A stretch of DNA of 64,000 bases from Erythrobasidium yunnanense (Eukaryota > Basidiomycota > Cystobasidiomycetes > Erythrobasidiales > Erythrobasidiaceae): the NCBI GenBank assembly GCA_001600175.1, contig BCJC01000002.1:1370318-1434317 (forward strand), read 5' to 3'. Shown piece by piece: positions 43,501-55,941 of the stretch. Positions within the stretch are counted from its first letter, which is position 1. Every line of letters starts with the position of its first letter. The position numbers were made by a program, and so were the translations under genes. The notes below the pieces were generated by a model. That model was not told the DNA's origin. It saw only the letters and a list, made by a program, of their open reading frames with translations, and searched no databases.

Positions 43501-44761
43501 GAGCTCTTGAATCGGCTCCTGAGCTGGTTCCACTTGGCGAGACACCTCCTGGCGATAGCGAATTGAAGTCTTGAAAGTGTCGACTGAATAAGAGCTTGCT
43601 GTCGTCAAGAGCACTGTCAGGGTGCAGAGTGTCCCGATATGAATCAAATTGGTTTAGCGAGGCTGCTGTGTCTGCTGTATATTGGGTTGAAGGGGCAGCT
43701 GAAAAGACAAGGGAGGGTTGTTGATGGGTACCAGCAGAGCCAGTCGACATAGTCGATCCAGTAGACATGGTAGATTGAGACGCATCCCATCCTGTACCCA
43801 AGGTGCTATCATCGGTGTATAGAGACAAGGCGGGACGCCCTCGAGGTGGACTGGAAGAGACGTACGAGGACTGATAGCTCTGATTACCGCTGTATGAGGA
43901 GGAAGCGACAGAGCTGACCGAGTCTCGGTGACTGTGGTGCGGACGATGGACGGAAAGCTGATTGTTGTTGGAAATGGACAGGTCGCCAGCAGAAGCGCTG
44001 CGCTGGATAGAGGGATATTGGCTTGCACTGGTATTACTGCCTTGCAGATGCTCCGAGCGATGGTGCTGGTGCCTGTATGCATTCATGTCCACGTTTGATC
44101 TCTCTTTCCGAAGACCTGGCGGACTCCTCATACTTTGGTCCAATGCCATGATTGAAGAAGAGATACTGCTGGATCCAGCGTTGTATTGGCTGGAATTTGA
44201 CGCCGCGGTATGTGAGATGAACGGTGCGGTGGTGTAGGCTGAAGATTGGCTAACTGAAGGTGGAGGGATATATGTTCGTCCAGTACTAGGTCTTCGAGAT
44301 GGATCAGGCGCAGAAGGCGACCTGTGTCGGGCATCGGATGTATGCTGCTGAGGGTATGCTTGAAAGGCCGAAGTCTGTCCATGCAGCCCGACCAGCGCGG
44401 GAGCTTGAGCTTGAGGCGAAGGATTGAAAGCAGAGTTCCACGTCCATGAAGGAAGGGTATCTGAGCCTGGCTGCTGTTGAATAACGATGTGATCCACCGG
44501 TTTGCTTGCGCCAGACGGCATGGTAGAGAGGGATGGGGTGGAGGAGAAAGACGGGGCACCCGCTGCTAGCGATGCTAGTGGTATACCAGACGAGTTCGGA
44601 GTAGTCTTCGGCCCTGTGTGCTCTGACGCAGCCTGTAAGAGCGAGTCCATGGCGCTCCCTCCAAATCCCTCGATGTTGAATGTATCCGCATTCATCCCAT
44701 CATCATCCTTTGAGAGCTGGAAGCTTGGCGGTGAAGGCCAGTCTTGCGTAAGCAGATCCAT
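40562..44761 (-). CDS. CSL (CBF1/Su(H)/Lag-1) family transcription factor
   Basis: Around 1,100 residues. An N-terminal region of more than 450 residues is Ser/Gln/Pro-rich and disordered (44761-43200). The DNA-binding part follows: LGERTVVIMSTSVGQKSYG, SERRFLVPPPSAYILGCSWW (the CSL Rel-like N-terminal domain), GTFSSRPIKVISKPSKK, then SHNVCHGGTIALFNRLRS, the beta-trefoil with NQPVVLQCLNTAVVSPIMII and RKVEKGNLAVGGGATEAS, PGEKLGDAVSQLHRIALEVI, and a C-terminal Ig-like strand set ending LILVRIDGVVVPSQVYWSP. CSL proteins bind GTG(G/A)GAA-type sites; fungi have them without Notch. ATG 44761 is used because the open frame above it begins only with GTG and an in-frame stop lies just upstream; an extra 5' exon cannot be excluded. 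Exon edges between 41,000 and 42,350 are approximate. Confidence 0.92.
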
Positions 44762-46054
44762 CACAGGCACTGGTTGTGTGGTTGTCCAGATTGCAGCGTG
44801 ATCATCCACGGGCTATCTCGTTCGCCGCTGCTTGATATCTTCGCAGTAGTCGTGTATATTGATGAATGATTGAAGTCTGACTTGGAAAACCCGACAAAGG
44901 ATGTTGCAAGGTCTTTGTCCCAGATGCTGCAGAGGTCGCTGTGACTTTGGGTCTTTCACGAGCCAAACGAGCAGCGCTTCTTGACGGATATCGACACAAG
45001 CTACGAGTAGGTTTCCTGCTGAGATGTCGTCTGTAGGCCCCAGATGAATTGGCCGTGAGAAAGCCGATCACGAGCTGAGTGACAGGCAGACCTAAATGCT
45101 GTGCAAAAAGGACGTGAGAAAGGTAGGGAAAAGCAGGGAGAGTAGTTGGACGAGAGCAGAGAGATATCTTGAAGTTACGGCGTCCTTGGATGCTGTCAAA
45201 GTCAATATCAATCATCAGCCCTTCGAGTTGTCGCAAATCTGGCCTCGCCTCAAACTCGCCAAGGCTCTCTTTGCCGACTTACAAAATCTGGTTTATCCGG
45301 ATCAGAACAGACAAATCTGATGTCTGAAACCTCTGATGATGATGACTGATGACTGATGGATGTGAGACTGCGGTATCGCGAAAGCTTTGGCGACGTGAAG
45401 ATCCTGCTGCCGCGAAAACGTCCACGCTCGTTCAATGCCGATGGGATCAAGACAAGCTGCCTATCTCACGATGCGGGTTTTATTGGTCTGTCTCAGAGCG
45501 TATCCAGCGGGGTCTGCAGCCCATACAGTCCACAAACACTGCGGTCCTCATCCATCGGCAAGGTCGTTTGGCCTTTCCCTATCAATGTGCGCAAGCAAGA
45601 CCTCCGAAACACGTCGCTCGCCCTCCGTTCTGAGCTGAGAATTATGGAATATCGGATGTCCGACGTTGTTGTGCGAGATTGGCAGAGTGGCTCTTCTCAC
45701 GCTGCCTCGCTGCTCATCCCTTCGGATTTTACGACAAACTCAGTGTGAATAGTCTTTGTCGAGGCCTATCGGCATTAAGCGTCTGCTGTGGGTACTCCAA
45801 ACTCAAGGTCAAGGGAGCTACCGCTCGCCTCTTGCAGCTCAAGGAACGGGAGCGCCCGCGATTGCGCTTCCGATCTGACGGTCTGAGAACAATGCTTCTC
45901 GGCACCTAGGTCCGTTGCTAGTATTTCAGGGCACTAAATCAGTAGTGGGCGCAAATCATTTCCTGACCTCGTCCGAAATGAAGATTTCCAATGCGAATGC
46001 TACTGGTCTGTTTTTGCGGGGGAGCGTATGATACAAGTTCATGATGGCATATCT
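44762..46054. other. Largest spacer in the window, stop-poor on the plus strand
   Basis: 1,293 bases between two minus-strand genes. Between 45349 and about 45633 all three plus-strand frames are open, the longest being a 130-codon ATG frame at 45356-45748 (MDVRLRYRESFGDVKILLPR...). None resembles a known family and no splice pattern suggests a gene, so I do not call one. A tRNA A-box-like TTGGCAGAGTGG at 45679 lacks a B box. The part next to 44761 should hold the CSL promoter. Confidence 0.5.
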
Positions 46055-47064
46055 CTACAGTTCTCCTCTATCATCTAGCTCAAGCGCGCTTTCCAGCTTA
46101 GCTTCAACCTGTTCCCAGACTTCGTTCTCAGGCCAATGTCCGGTAATCTGCAATCGAATAGCGCAGTATTAGCATATCAGTCACTACCTTCCGCTCATAC
46201 AGGATATCGAAGTAGATGGCTAAAGGAATAACAGCACTCACCTCCAGTATATTTCCCTGAAATCTGAACTTCTCGATAAGTTTCGCAGATTTATCTTCAA
46301 ATCGTTTCCAGTTGATCTTAGCATCCCTCTTATCGATGTCTGTACTGATTCTCTTGATGGCTTCTTCGCTTTCTAAGTCGATGAATATGTATAGAAGAAT
46401 CGGGCAGATCTGCCATACTTTCCGTCAGTATGGCTCAGGCGTAAAAGTTGGGAGAAGGCAATACTTCTTTCTGAAACCTCTCTGCTATATCCAACGATGA
46501 TGGATAGCCTTCTATGACGATTCGTGCTTTCTTACCATCCGAAGCTTTCGAGACGATATCTGACAGCTTCGACTTCAGGTCATCACCGGCTGCCGGACCC
46601 ATCAGCAAGCACCGACTGACTGAACAATTGATCGTACCTTTGACTTCCTGCAGGTCGAATCGCTTGATTATCTTCTGTATTTGAGTAGACTTGCCGGCTT
46701 TCGGACCGCCTGATACATCACCATCAGCATTGGGCAAGGCATAGCTTGATTTCAGTATGCGGCTACCAATGATGCAGATAACGCCCAGTTGGTCTTTCGT
46801 AAATGACATTTTGGGAGCATCATTCTTCTGCCCTTCAGCGAACAGAGGGGTTTTCGTGGTATGATATGCGAATAGAGCTGCCGCAGATACAGCAAGGAAG
46901 GATGCAAGAAGAGGTGTCGTGGAAGACCGATCTTTAGGGATAGCTTTGAGGAGACTTGATGACGATCGTGGTACAGATGCAGGAGCAGTAAGAGGCTTTC
47001 GCAGGCATATAGGAGGTCTTTGAGCCGCTCTGAGTAAGGTATGGGATCCCTTGAACGTGTTCAT
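46055..47064 (-). CDS. Mitochondrial membrane-anchored NMP-kinase-like protein, divergent
   Basis: About five exons, near 260 residues. The start MNTFKGSHTLLRAAQRPPIC is a basic presequence, followed by a short membrane segment (LLASFLAVSAAALFAYHTT). The kinase-like domain begins LGVICIIG-GPKAGKSTQIQ, a clear P-loop. The NMP-binding motif reads VKAGDDLKSKLSD in place of the usual SAGDLLR, and RIVIEGYPSSLD in place of the usual DGFPR, so two normally invariant Arg are absent. The lid-like part is IKRISTDIDKRDAKINWKRF. It ends LESALELDDRGEL. It belongs to the adenylate/UMP-CMP kinase fold, but the Arg losses suggest altered specificity or lost activity. The frame is open upstream only from TTG. 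Intermembrane or inner-membrane location is inferred from the N-terminus. Confidence 0.78.
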
Positions 47065-47338
47065 GGTCAGTTCGGTGACACTATCAGTAGGTAGTAGCCG
47101 GAAAGGGGACAAACGACAATCGCGACGACTCAAATAGATCAGACTGCTTTGATTACCTTACGGATTACTAACTGTGTAATGTATTGCTACATGTCGCGCA
47201 TTTGCTCCTTGTACCTTCTCTAAGCCCCTTTGTTCCTTATCGAGCCTGAGCCCGGCTATCTTTCTTGCGCCTTTCCCTCTTTCCTTCGCTCCAACAACTT
47301 CCCTCCCTCAACGCTCAATACTAACCCTTATATACATC

Positions 47339-49308
47339 ATGAAGGTGTCTGGCATTGTCACCTTTACCGCCTTTACGCTCGTCTCAGTCGTCGTCGCCTC
47401 GCCTTTGGCTGCGGTAGGCCACGCCAGCGATGACCTCCGTCCAATCTACACACCTCCCAATGTCTTTGGAGATGGCAGCGACATGTCTGCGATGGGCCAC
47501 GATGATGGTATCCACTCCCACATCATCAAGGACAGCTACATCGTCGTCCTCAAGTCCGGCAAGTCGCACCATCTGCCCCTCCACCTGGATGGCCTCAAAG
47601 ACTGGATCAGCGACAAGACGAGTCAGCTCACGAAGCGTGGCTTATTCAGTGATGTAGTAGATGAGATCGGACACCACTTCTCCGTTGGCGACTTCACCGG
47701 ATATGGAGGCAAGTTCAGCGAGGACACCTTGAACTGGATCAGGCGCCATCCAGCTGTAGACTTTGTCGAGAGAGACTCGGTCGTCAAAGCTATGGACATC
47801 GAACGAGGTGCACCGTGGGGTCTTGCTCGTATCTCGCACCGTCCTGCCCTCCGGCTAGGAACACTGTGAGTCACGCCACCCCACACCAATCGGGCATCAA
47901 GTCGCTAATATGACGCGATTACCACAGCGGCAAGTACGAGTACGCACACAAGGGTGGTGAAGGTGTAGATGTCTACGTTATCGATACGTGAGTGCGACCG
48001 AAACTTGGGTCACGAGAGTCTGTGCTTATCACCGGCTCTTATCGCTTTGCAGCGGCGTAAACATCAAGCACGTCGAGCTGGAAGGACGCGCAACATGGGG
48101 CAAGACTATGCCCAAAGATGAAGATGTCGACGCAAACGGCCACGGATCCCACGTAGCCGGAACAATCGCATCCGCCAGATACGGTGTCGCGAAGGATGCA
48201 AACATCATTGCTGTCAAGGTACTCGGATCATCTGGGTCAGGCTCCATGCTTGATGTAGTAGGAGGTGTCGCGTGGGCCGCTCAGCAAGCATCGTCCAAGC
48301 TGCAAAGCGAGTCTGCCAAGAACGGTACCCACAAGGGATCAGTCGCCGTGAGTCCTATACTACTACTCAACTTCGTCGTTCATACCCGTGCTTATAAGCA
48401 TGCTTGCCGCAGAACATGTCGCTTGGAGGTGGAAAGTCTCAGGCTTTGGATCTCGCCGTCAACAACGCAGTCAAGAAGGGTCTTCACTTTGCAGTCGCAG
48501 CCGGTAACGACAACCGTGATGCATGTGCTTACAGGTCAGACTACTTTGCTGCCATCATATACGGAACAAAGCTGACTCATCCTACGCTTCAGCCCTGCCG
48601 CCGCCGAGAACGCCATTACAGTCGGAGCTTCTACCATCGCCGACAAGCGAGCCTACTTCTCCAACTGGGGCAAGTGTGTCGATCTCTTTGCACCAGGTCT
48701 CAACATCCTCTCGATCTGGAACACCGGTGATCATTCCGTCAACACAATCTCCGGAACATCCATGGCTTCTCCCCACATTGCCGGTCTCACTGCCTACTAC
48801 CTCTCCCTATACCCATCTGGCGAGTTCGCGCCTACCGTAGAGGACTACGAGGCTGCTGGTGTGCCATACCCAGCTGCAAACGAGGAGCAGTGGAACGGTA
48901 GATCCCTCTTCCAGATCGGATCGCAATTCGTGTTCGGAAAGAAGCCTCGAATTACTGGTGGACACAAGCCTCTTGACCCTAAGGTGCTCAAGAACGCCAT
49001 GCTCCGACTGTCCACCAAGAATGCCCTCGATGTGAGTTGCCTCGACTGGATTGGTAAGTCTGCTATACATTATGCTGATACCCTTATGATCACAGGACAT
49101 CTCATCTGATACACCCAACCTCCTCGCCTTCAACAACTTCACCGCATCAAGCACCAAGGCTATTGTTGATGATGAGCCTGAAGAGATTTTCCACGCTCAG
49201 CCTATCTATGAGAAGGGTCAGGACATGGTCAATAACGCCGTCGAGGAACTCGAGGAGATGATCGAGGAGATTCTCGAGGGTGCCGAGGAGCAGTGGTTTT
49301 CCAAGTAG
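47339..49308 (+). CDS. PRB1: Subtilisin-like vacuolar serine protease (proteinase B type)
   Basis: Six exons sum to 1,656 bases, 551 residues. [20 protein letters not shown] is the signal peptide. An inhibitor I9-type propeptide follows ([47 protein letters not shown]). The S8A catalytic domain has the Asp in DVYVIDTGVNIKH (split by an intron within the Thr codon), His in [12 protein letters not shown], Asn in [16 protein letters not shown] and Ser in [17 protein letters not shown]. The triad is complete. Fungal homologues (Prb1, cerevisin, oryzin-like) activate vacuolar zymogens or act as secreted proteases; the long C-terminal extension rich in Glu fits the vacuolar group. The acidic tail, ending [18 protein letters not shown], is removed in yeast Prb1 processing. 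Divergent from the kinase-like gene across 274 bases. Confidence 0.95.
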
Positions 49309-49794
49309 ATGCATTCAAGAATTACTCACACGCGCAATCTGCAGTCTTGTATGCACCTCGTCGGGAGTCAGTAGCTTTTCCTTCTCCATCGTTCCTCTTC
49401 CGCTTTTCTTCGAGTTCATCATGCTCTAGCTAGTCTTTCTCCACCACCATCTCCAGTCAAGAAACACATAACTATAAGGTACCTGTATCTCTGCATATCC
49501 TTTCCTGTTAGTCCTCCATGCTCTTTACGGCAAGTAGCTATCTCCGCCGTCGATTCGTGTATGTGCAGCACCTGCAGCGTCTTCTCCTTTGTAACAAGCA
49601 AATCATATTCATGACCGTCTCCATCAGGGTCTGGCTGACATGTATGCTTGCAGCTTGTAGTCCAGCTTAGCAGACCCGCTTCCGCCTGACAATGCAATGC
49701 ATTTTGTTATATTTGCGACGTCAAGCGACACGCTTTGTACAGCTTATCTATAGCTATTGATCTCAACAATCACAAAAGCAATATTGCACACTGC
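49309..49794. other. Convergent 3' spacer, protease and flippase
   Basis: 486 bases between two converging stops. Only short frames without family resemblance; no RNA gene or repeat recognised. Confidence 0.5.
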
Positions 49795-52700
49795 TCAACC
49801 CTTCGCTTTCGGTACCGTCGTGTCATAACTCCGAATGATACGCTCTTGACTTTCTTCAGTCTGAGAGAACGCAAATCCTCTACTCCGCCGCGTCCGTTGC
49901 AAGGCTCTGATCTTCTTGATAGCTTGCGAGAACTGCGTCTTGCGGGGCCGGTAGTCGGGTAGATTGAGTCTGTTTGGCAAGAAGAAGTTCGCTGTTGTCA
50001 GCGAAAATATCGTGATCGTAAAATGATGACCGTACTTTTGGATTTCTTGCACAATGTGGTAAGGTTCTGGATGCGCGAAACGCTTGTACGACTTCCAAGC
50101 GAGATCTCGGCATAGACAAAAGACAGGGAGGACGAGGATGGTGAACCAGAAGAGACCGTTGCCCCACAGGCGAGGAACAATATTCTGATATTCGGTCGAG
50201 ACTGTTCATGGTGATGAGGCAAATTAGTAAGGGACATTGTTGAAGGGGGTTGAAATGGAGCATACCGCCAGCAAGAGGTGCAATGAGTTGATAGAGAGGC
50301 AGGAAGACCATGGCGAAGACGAAAGACCCGGGAATAGCGGCCACCGTATATTTCGTCCATAGACTGGGCCGACACGATATCAGCACGGCATGTTTGCCCA
50401 AACATTCAGAATCAACGTACTCGGATATGAGAGCAGCTTTGAGCAAGACAGTGACGAGAGTAGCCACATAGACTGTGGTTCCCCATACCCATTGACCGGC
50501 GACCCAGCCTTGGGGAAGCAGCATCTCGTCTTTTTGGATACCGAGAGATGCAAAGAAGATGATCTGTGGCGCAAATATTTCAGCTCAAGCCCGTGGTAGG
50601 CCAAACTAAGCTTACACAACAGTGGAACAGGGCATTGCCTATCCACTGCCAGAATACACGGACGTTGAACTGTTTTAGGAGACAAGAGATCAGCTTTGTG
50701 TGGTATGTTGGCTAAAATGCAGCCTACAAATGCATTGCGCTGCCCAAACTGATACTGCTCCGGGTACCGATCTAGCATTCTTGCGGAAACAAACTGCAGA
50801 TGGACATCAGCAAAGCCGAATTGGGGCAAAGATTAGGTTATCACCTGATCGAAGACCCCTAGCACTACGGGCGGCAGGACCGTGAAAATAACCTAGAGAA
50901 GACGCGTCAGTAACGTGACTTGAGCGAAGTCATTGCCAAGTCTCACGTTGTAGAAAGTGAGTGTCCATGATTCGAATAGCACCTGGCCAGAGAAGGAATT
51001 GAAAAATGCAAACTGCGAAAGGATCAGCTAGAACTAACTTTCTTCAAGTACTTAAGCCTACCCAAGTACTGTAGAGAACCGAATGTCAGCATAATCTCGG
51101 GTAGTTAAGAAATACGACATACTTGAGTAGATATAGTACAATGTTCTTGTAGAATCTGCATGCGAGACCGATTAGCCAGGGTTTATGAGAGGAGCTGCGA
51201 GACGTACGAGTAGAGAATGAGCTTGCTGAGGCGCTGATACGACCAGGTACCGTGCACAAGCAGGAGTTTCGTCAAAAAGCGGAATTGACTGATAGCGACA
51301 TCTGCAGATCTTGCGGCCTGTAGACCTTCCACTCCAGAAATACCGATACCAACGTGTGCAGCTTGAATCATGGAAACATCGTTTGCACCGTCTCCTATTG
51401 CTAGGAGAATGGACTTCATGTTCTTCTTGACTAGCTTAACCACGAGAGCTTTTTGCAGAGGCGATACTCGGCCTGACGAGCAATGTCAGAACATAGGTGA
51501 GTCGATGCGTGGAAAGGCAACCCACAGCAGACTACCGCTTTACACATGATAGCAAGCTCCAGAAACAGAGGCGAAAGGTCCTTCTCCAGCGCGTAGGTCA
51601 AGCTTTTACCGTCTGTATGCATAACAGGTCAGTCTACGGAAGAACGGTCAACAAGCGTGCAGCCTACCGATAATGAGAGCCAGTTCCTCGAGGTCTCCCG
51701 TATTCCGTTGCGCCTTTATGGCACTCAGCTTTTTGGTGAGGTATTCTTTCGTGTCATGAGCGGACTCCTCATTAACAATGACCTGTTTACAGATCAGCAC
51801 AAATACCCTCTCTACCAGGCAAGAACGACTAACGAGACTCATTGACTCCGAGATCAGTCGACAAGACAACCCGATGTTTATGGCTGTCTCCTGCCTGTCG
51901 CCCGTAAGAACCCAGACTTTGATACCAGCTTGTTGGAGGGTATATATAGCTTCCGGCACACCGTCTTGCAGCTTATCTTCGATGGCGGTTGCGCCAAGCA
52001 AGAACAGATTTCGCTCAATGAGCTCTGCAGCTTTGTCCAGTTCGTCCTGTCGACCATTGATAGTAGCTGCAGCTTTATTGTATATCGCTGCCCATTTCTG
52101 ATACTCGTCCTCGGGGATCTCTCGCATAGCGATAGCAAGCGTTCTTAGTCCTTCCGTAGCGTACTCTTCGAGATGAGCCAGGGTGACATCGATGTAAGGG
52201 TTGTTTTCGCCCAGTCTTTCCAAGATGACAGTGTCGGCACCTTTGCAGTATATTTTGATCTTCCCATCTGGTCCGCGAACGATTGCGCTCATTCGTTTTC
52301 GCGTCGAGTTGAACTCGCAGATATTCAGCACCTCGAACTCTTGCTCTTTGCCTTCGATGTTTACTATGATTGTAGTGGGTTTGCGGGTCTGTACACATCT
52401 CAGCGTCAGTGCATCGAGTCAGCAGACACAGACCAAGAGATACTGACAGTAAAGCGATAATCCAGCATCTCGGCTCCTTGCACGAGAGCAGCCTCATCCG
52501 GGCTAGATGCCTGATAGACGATCTTGTCGCCCTTCTGTTCCGGAATGACCGTATGGCAGGTGGATAGGAGCGTCAAGAACTCCCTGATAGTGCTGCCCAC
52601 TTCCGGATTCACGGTGTTGAGCTTAAGTTCCGTGAACTCGAGCACTTCGCCTTTTCGTGCATCATCTACTGAATCTGCATACTTCTGGCCGGCTATTGTG

Positions 52701-54836
52701 CATTCTCGGAAAATCATGACATTTTGCGTGAGGGTCTGTGCATACGACATAAGCCAGGGAAGCAAATATGGACATAGTACGCACTCCGGTCTTATCGCTG
52801 AAGATGTACTCTATCTGTCCGAGTTCCTCAACCAAGCTTGATGTTCTGCATAAGGCCGGCGTATCCGTTGGCGCATGATACATGTCCAGATCCGAATTGA
52901 TGAGGATAGCTTGCTGGAATTTGACGACTTCCATAGTGACGATGAGCGATATCGGAATCAAGTTGTTGTACAGAATAATGAAGGTAAGGATGTCTTCGAT
53001 GAAATTCTTGACTTTGCTGCCTTGTGCTTCGACATCGATATACCACATGTTCTTCGCGTATACATACTGCATATTTGGTGAGCTCAGCTTTCTCTCTGGG
53101 TACTTGAACAGCTCACTGTGCGGATCATAGCGCCAACAGATGATCCGATCGAAAGCGCCAGAAGAATGCCGAATAAAAAGAGGATCTGCGTATTGACCAT
53201 CTTTTCGACAGCTGTCCGCTTTATAGGTGTCGCACTACGATCCAATCAGCTACCTTTCCCATTGATCGCAGGTTTGGACTACGCACGTTGCATTCCGCAT
53301 AAGTTTCGTCTCATGCCCTGAAAAGACGACCAAGCCGTACATCCAGGCAGTATTCCGCAATTGAGCTCCTCTGAGTAGCATCTGTGATGGGTCCAGCGGT
53401 ATATCTTTGCCATTCATGACAAGCGTTCCTTCATACGTATATAGCGAGTTGTTCGGTTGTTCCGATCTCAGATACCCATTTAACCGCGCTGCCTGTTCTG
53501 GGCTCGTCAAATTCGCAGTCGCCGGATTTCCTTGCTTGATCTTCAAGTTTGTTTCTCCATCCAAGTTTGACGTCTCGATGTAGCATAGTGCTTCGGGCTC
53601 CGAACTGCTCAGCAGTATCAAATCCGCAGGGAAGAAGTCGTTGCTTTCCAGTCGCACAATGTCGCCAACTTTGATGTTTCGCCAAGGCTTATCGACAAAT
53701 TGATCGCCTTGAAGCACTTTCGCTTTCCTTGCATTCAGCTCGCGGTCCGATTGATGTCGCTTTAGATCTTCTTGGATCTCTTTGAAGGCTGCCACAAGAA
53801 GCACGAGACTCAAAGGAAGGACGGTAGTATATCGATTTGTAGGTGACACGCCAGGGATTTGCATAATGGCGGCCGTGAAGAGGAAGAACACGTTGGCGTA
53901 TTTCGAGAATTGCTCTGTTACGGCGCGCATCTCATGAGCACGGTATCTTTATCGCAGAACAGGTGTTTATATCTCACCTGCCAAGAACTTGGGTACGAAG
54001 GTAATGAGGTTGTACTTCCCCGTCGAGACGTAGTTGTTCATGAACTTGAACTGGGCGTTCATGGGCTGATCATTGATGTATATCGTCCTCTCTCCAGTGA
54101 GATCCTTCGGTCCCCCCAACCCAACTGCGTTCAAAACGCTATCCCAGACTTTCGCGCTTGAATCCTTGAGTTTCCCACTGGCTCTCGACGCCGCGCGTAT
54201 CGCATTACTGTTATTGCGTTCTTTGATCTGTTCTTCATCGTCTTCGTCTAGGAAGCCTTGCGAACCAGTCATGGACTTTATGGGCATTCTCGAGGTAGAT
54301 GCAGATGCCCCGCCAGGAAGACCAGCTTCGTGCAAATCATCAAATATGTTCTGGCTGGCGTTGCCGTTGTATGATAGTCGATTGACATGTATGCCTTCAT
54401 CATACAGTTTGGGAGAATGAGCCGTCTTGGACGTGTCTTCGAAAAGGTCATCCGCGTCGCTATTTGAACGAAGACGTTAATAGAGGTCACTTTGCGTTGT
54501 AGAAGGTGTCGCGCACTCGTCGTAAACATCGTAGCGGTTGTACGAGCTGCCTGGCCCAGCGTTTCTTTGGACTTCAGTAGCTGTCCCCAGCGGATTCGCG
54601 CTCTGCCCTCCCGAGTAATCATCAAAGATCAGGCTGTCGGTATATCCTCCTGCTGCTGTCGTTCCACCATCGTTTCTGCTCGTTCTCGCTGCTCCTGCGG
54701 TTCCGGCGCCTGGATTGTCGCTGAAAGGGTCGGCGTAGTGATGCGGCTGTCTCGATGAGCTCGTCGTTGCTGCTACGCGAGACGTGGGTTGAAGACCAAA
54801 TTCATCGTCAGACTCGTCCCCGATAGAATAGCTCAT
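49795..54836 (-). CDS. DRS2: P4-type ATPase, DRS2-class aminophospholipid flippase
   Basis: Roughly 1,350 residues over many exons. The N-terminal tail is Ser/Gly/Asp-rich ([20 protein letters not shown]). Flippase features: [33 protein letters not shown] (actuator DGET), [18 protein letters not shown] with the P4-specific [20 protein letters not shown] (phosphorylated Asp; an intron separates Gly from Thr), [15 protein letters not shown] and [13 protein letters not shown] (nucleotide domain), [18 protein letters not shown] and [20 protein letters not shown]. Ten membrane spans can be placed. The C-terminus has [19 protein letters not shown] and [12 protein letters not shown], matching the Drs2 autoinhibitory/regulatory tail, which argues for Drs2 rather than Dnf. 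Drs2 moves phosphatidylserine to the cytosolic leaflet of trans-Golgi membranes. ATG 54836 was chosen over an in-frame ATG at 54929, because the shorter start gives the usual acidic beginning; either is possible. Confidence 0.95.
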
Positions 54837-55058
54837 GGCGCGCCAAGCAGCGAAAGGGCAATCAGTCGCTTTGAGAGGGATGTTTTTGAGATTCTCTGGC
54901 TCTACATCGGCTAATGATACACTGTACATTCGGCTATCGTACAAGAAGAGCTTCAGATATATTAGAAGATCTGGCCTTGGGTATACTGGTACAAAGACGA
55001 CTGCAAATGACTGAGAACGAATGATGTATAGGAAATGCCATAAGCTTTGGATGATGCT

Positions 55059-55941
55059 CTAGCGCGTCTGTACTGCCGCTTGAGGTGGAGGCTCGATCTG
55101 TCGATAGGAAAGCGTGAGTACTGCTTTATTAGGTCGCATAGCAGGAGCGCTTACCAAAGGCGCCTGCGGCTTATTCCCTTCCGCAAACATGCGCTGCATG
55201 AGCACACCAACACCTTCAATGACTCCAAGCAGAACTCCGCAAGCGATTCCTGACGAGATTATCATTTGAGGACCACCTCGCGCTGCCAAACTTCCGCCTG
55301 TCAAGAAGCCAGAGATGATTGCATTCCAAGGATCTTCTTTTTGTCGGTCTGCGCGTATGATGTAAGCAATTATAGTCTTCTCAGGTCCAAAGATTCGTGG
55401 AGCGTACATCCTTTCACGGCACAGTCGAACGTCCTGTTGAAGTATGTCAGCATCTCCCTGTATATAGATAAGAAGATAGACATACGAGAACATGCCTCCC
55501 CAGACACCAAACTAGATCATGCGTCAGCTAATTTTCCTACAAGATGCAAGTAGATGTCGAAGCATACGTTTCCACCCAGCACAGGCGCTCTTGCTTTCAC
55601 AGCTGATATAGCTCCAATCCATTTGTCGCCCTAATTCGTAGTCACACTCAGGCTCAGTTCTTTCGAGCTTTTCCAGCTGAAAGGTGTCGACACACTCTAG
55701 GCGAGTTTCTTGCTCCTTTGATGGAATGCCATATCGTGCCTCCTACGGCTCCCATTGCGAAAGCGCCGCCGCTGTTTTGACCATATTAGCTAATGAATTG
55801 CCAGCTTTTTTGGTCGTCGTTTCGCCGTACAAATCTTGGAGGATGACCCATGGACAGGGATCTCGCGATTGGCTGGGAACAGTATTAGTATCATTGTGGT
55901 ATGCAGAATCCTGGAGGGGTATCGCACTCGTGTCGTGACAT
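55059..55941 (-). CDS. TIM17: TIM23-complex inner membrane translocase subunit TIM17
   Basis: About seven exons, near 160 residues. The first exon is only 14 bases past the ATG (MSRHD), spliced with donor GTGCGA to [18 protein letters not shown], then [60 protein letters not shown] and [20 protein letters not shown]. This is the full Tim17 pattern, including the conserved DPCPW start and Cys residues that form the family disulphide. Tim17 lines the TIM23 channel that imports presequence proteins. A final intron at PQAPL|IEPPPQ is likely; leaving it in would add a 20-residue stretch without breaking the frame. Assigning the start at 55941 rather than an upstream in-frame codon depends on that first splice, which the family start strongly supports. 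Confidence 0.94.

Noticed and set aside
45356-45748. A 130-codon ATG frame in the large spacer as a gene
   Set aside because: No homology, all three plus frames are open there, and no supporting splice or domain signal.
45679-45750. A tRNA A-box-like TTGGCAGAGTGG, suggesting a Leu/Ser-type tRNA gene
   Set aside because: No GGTTCGANTCC-type B box follows within a usable distance and no closing acceptor stem can be formed.
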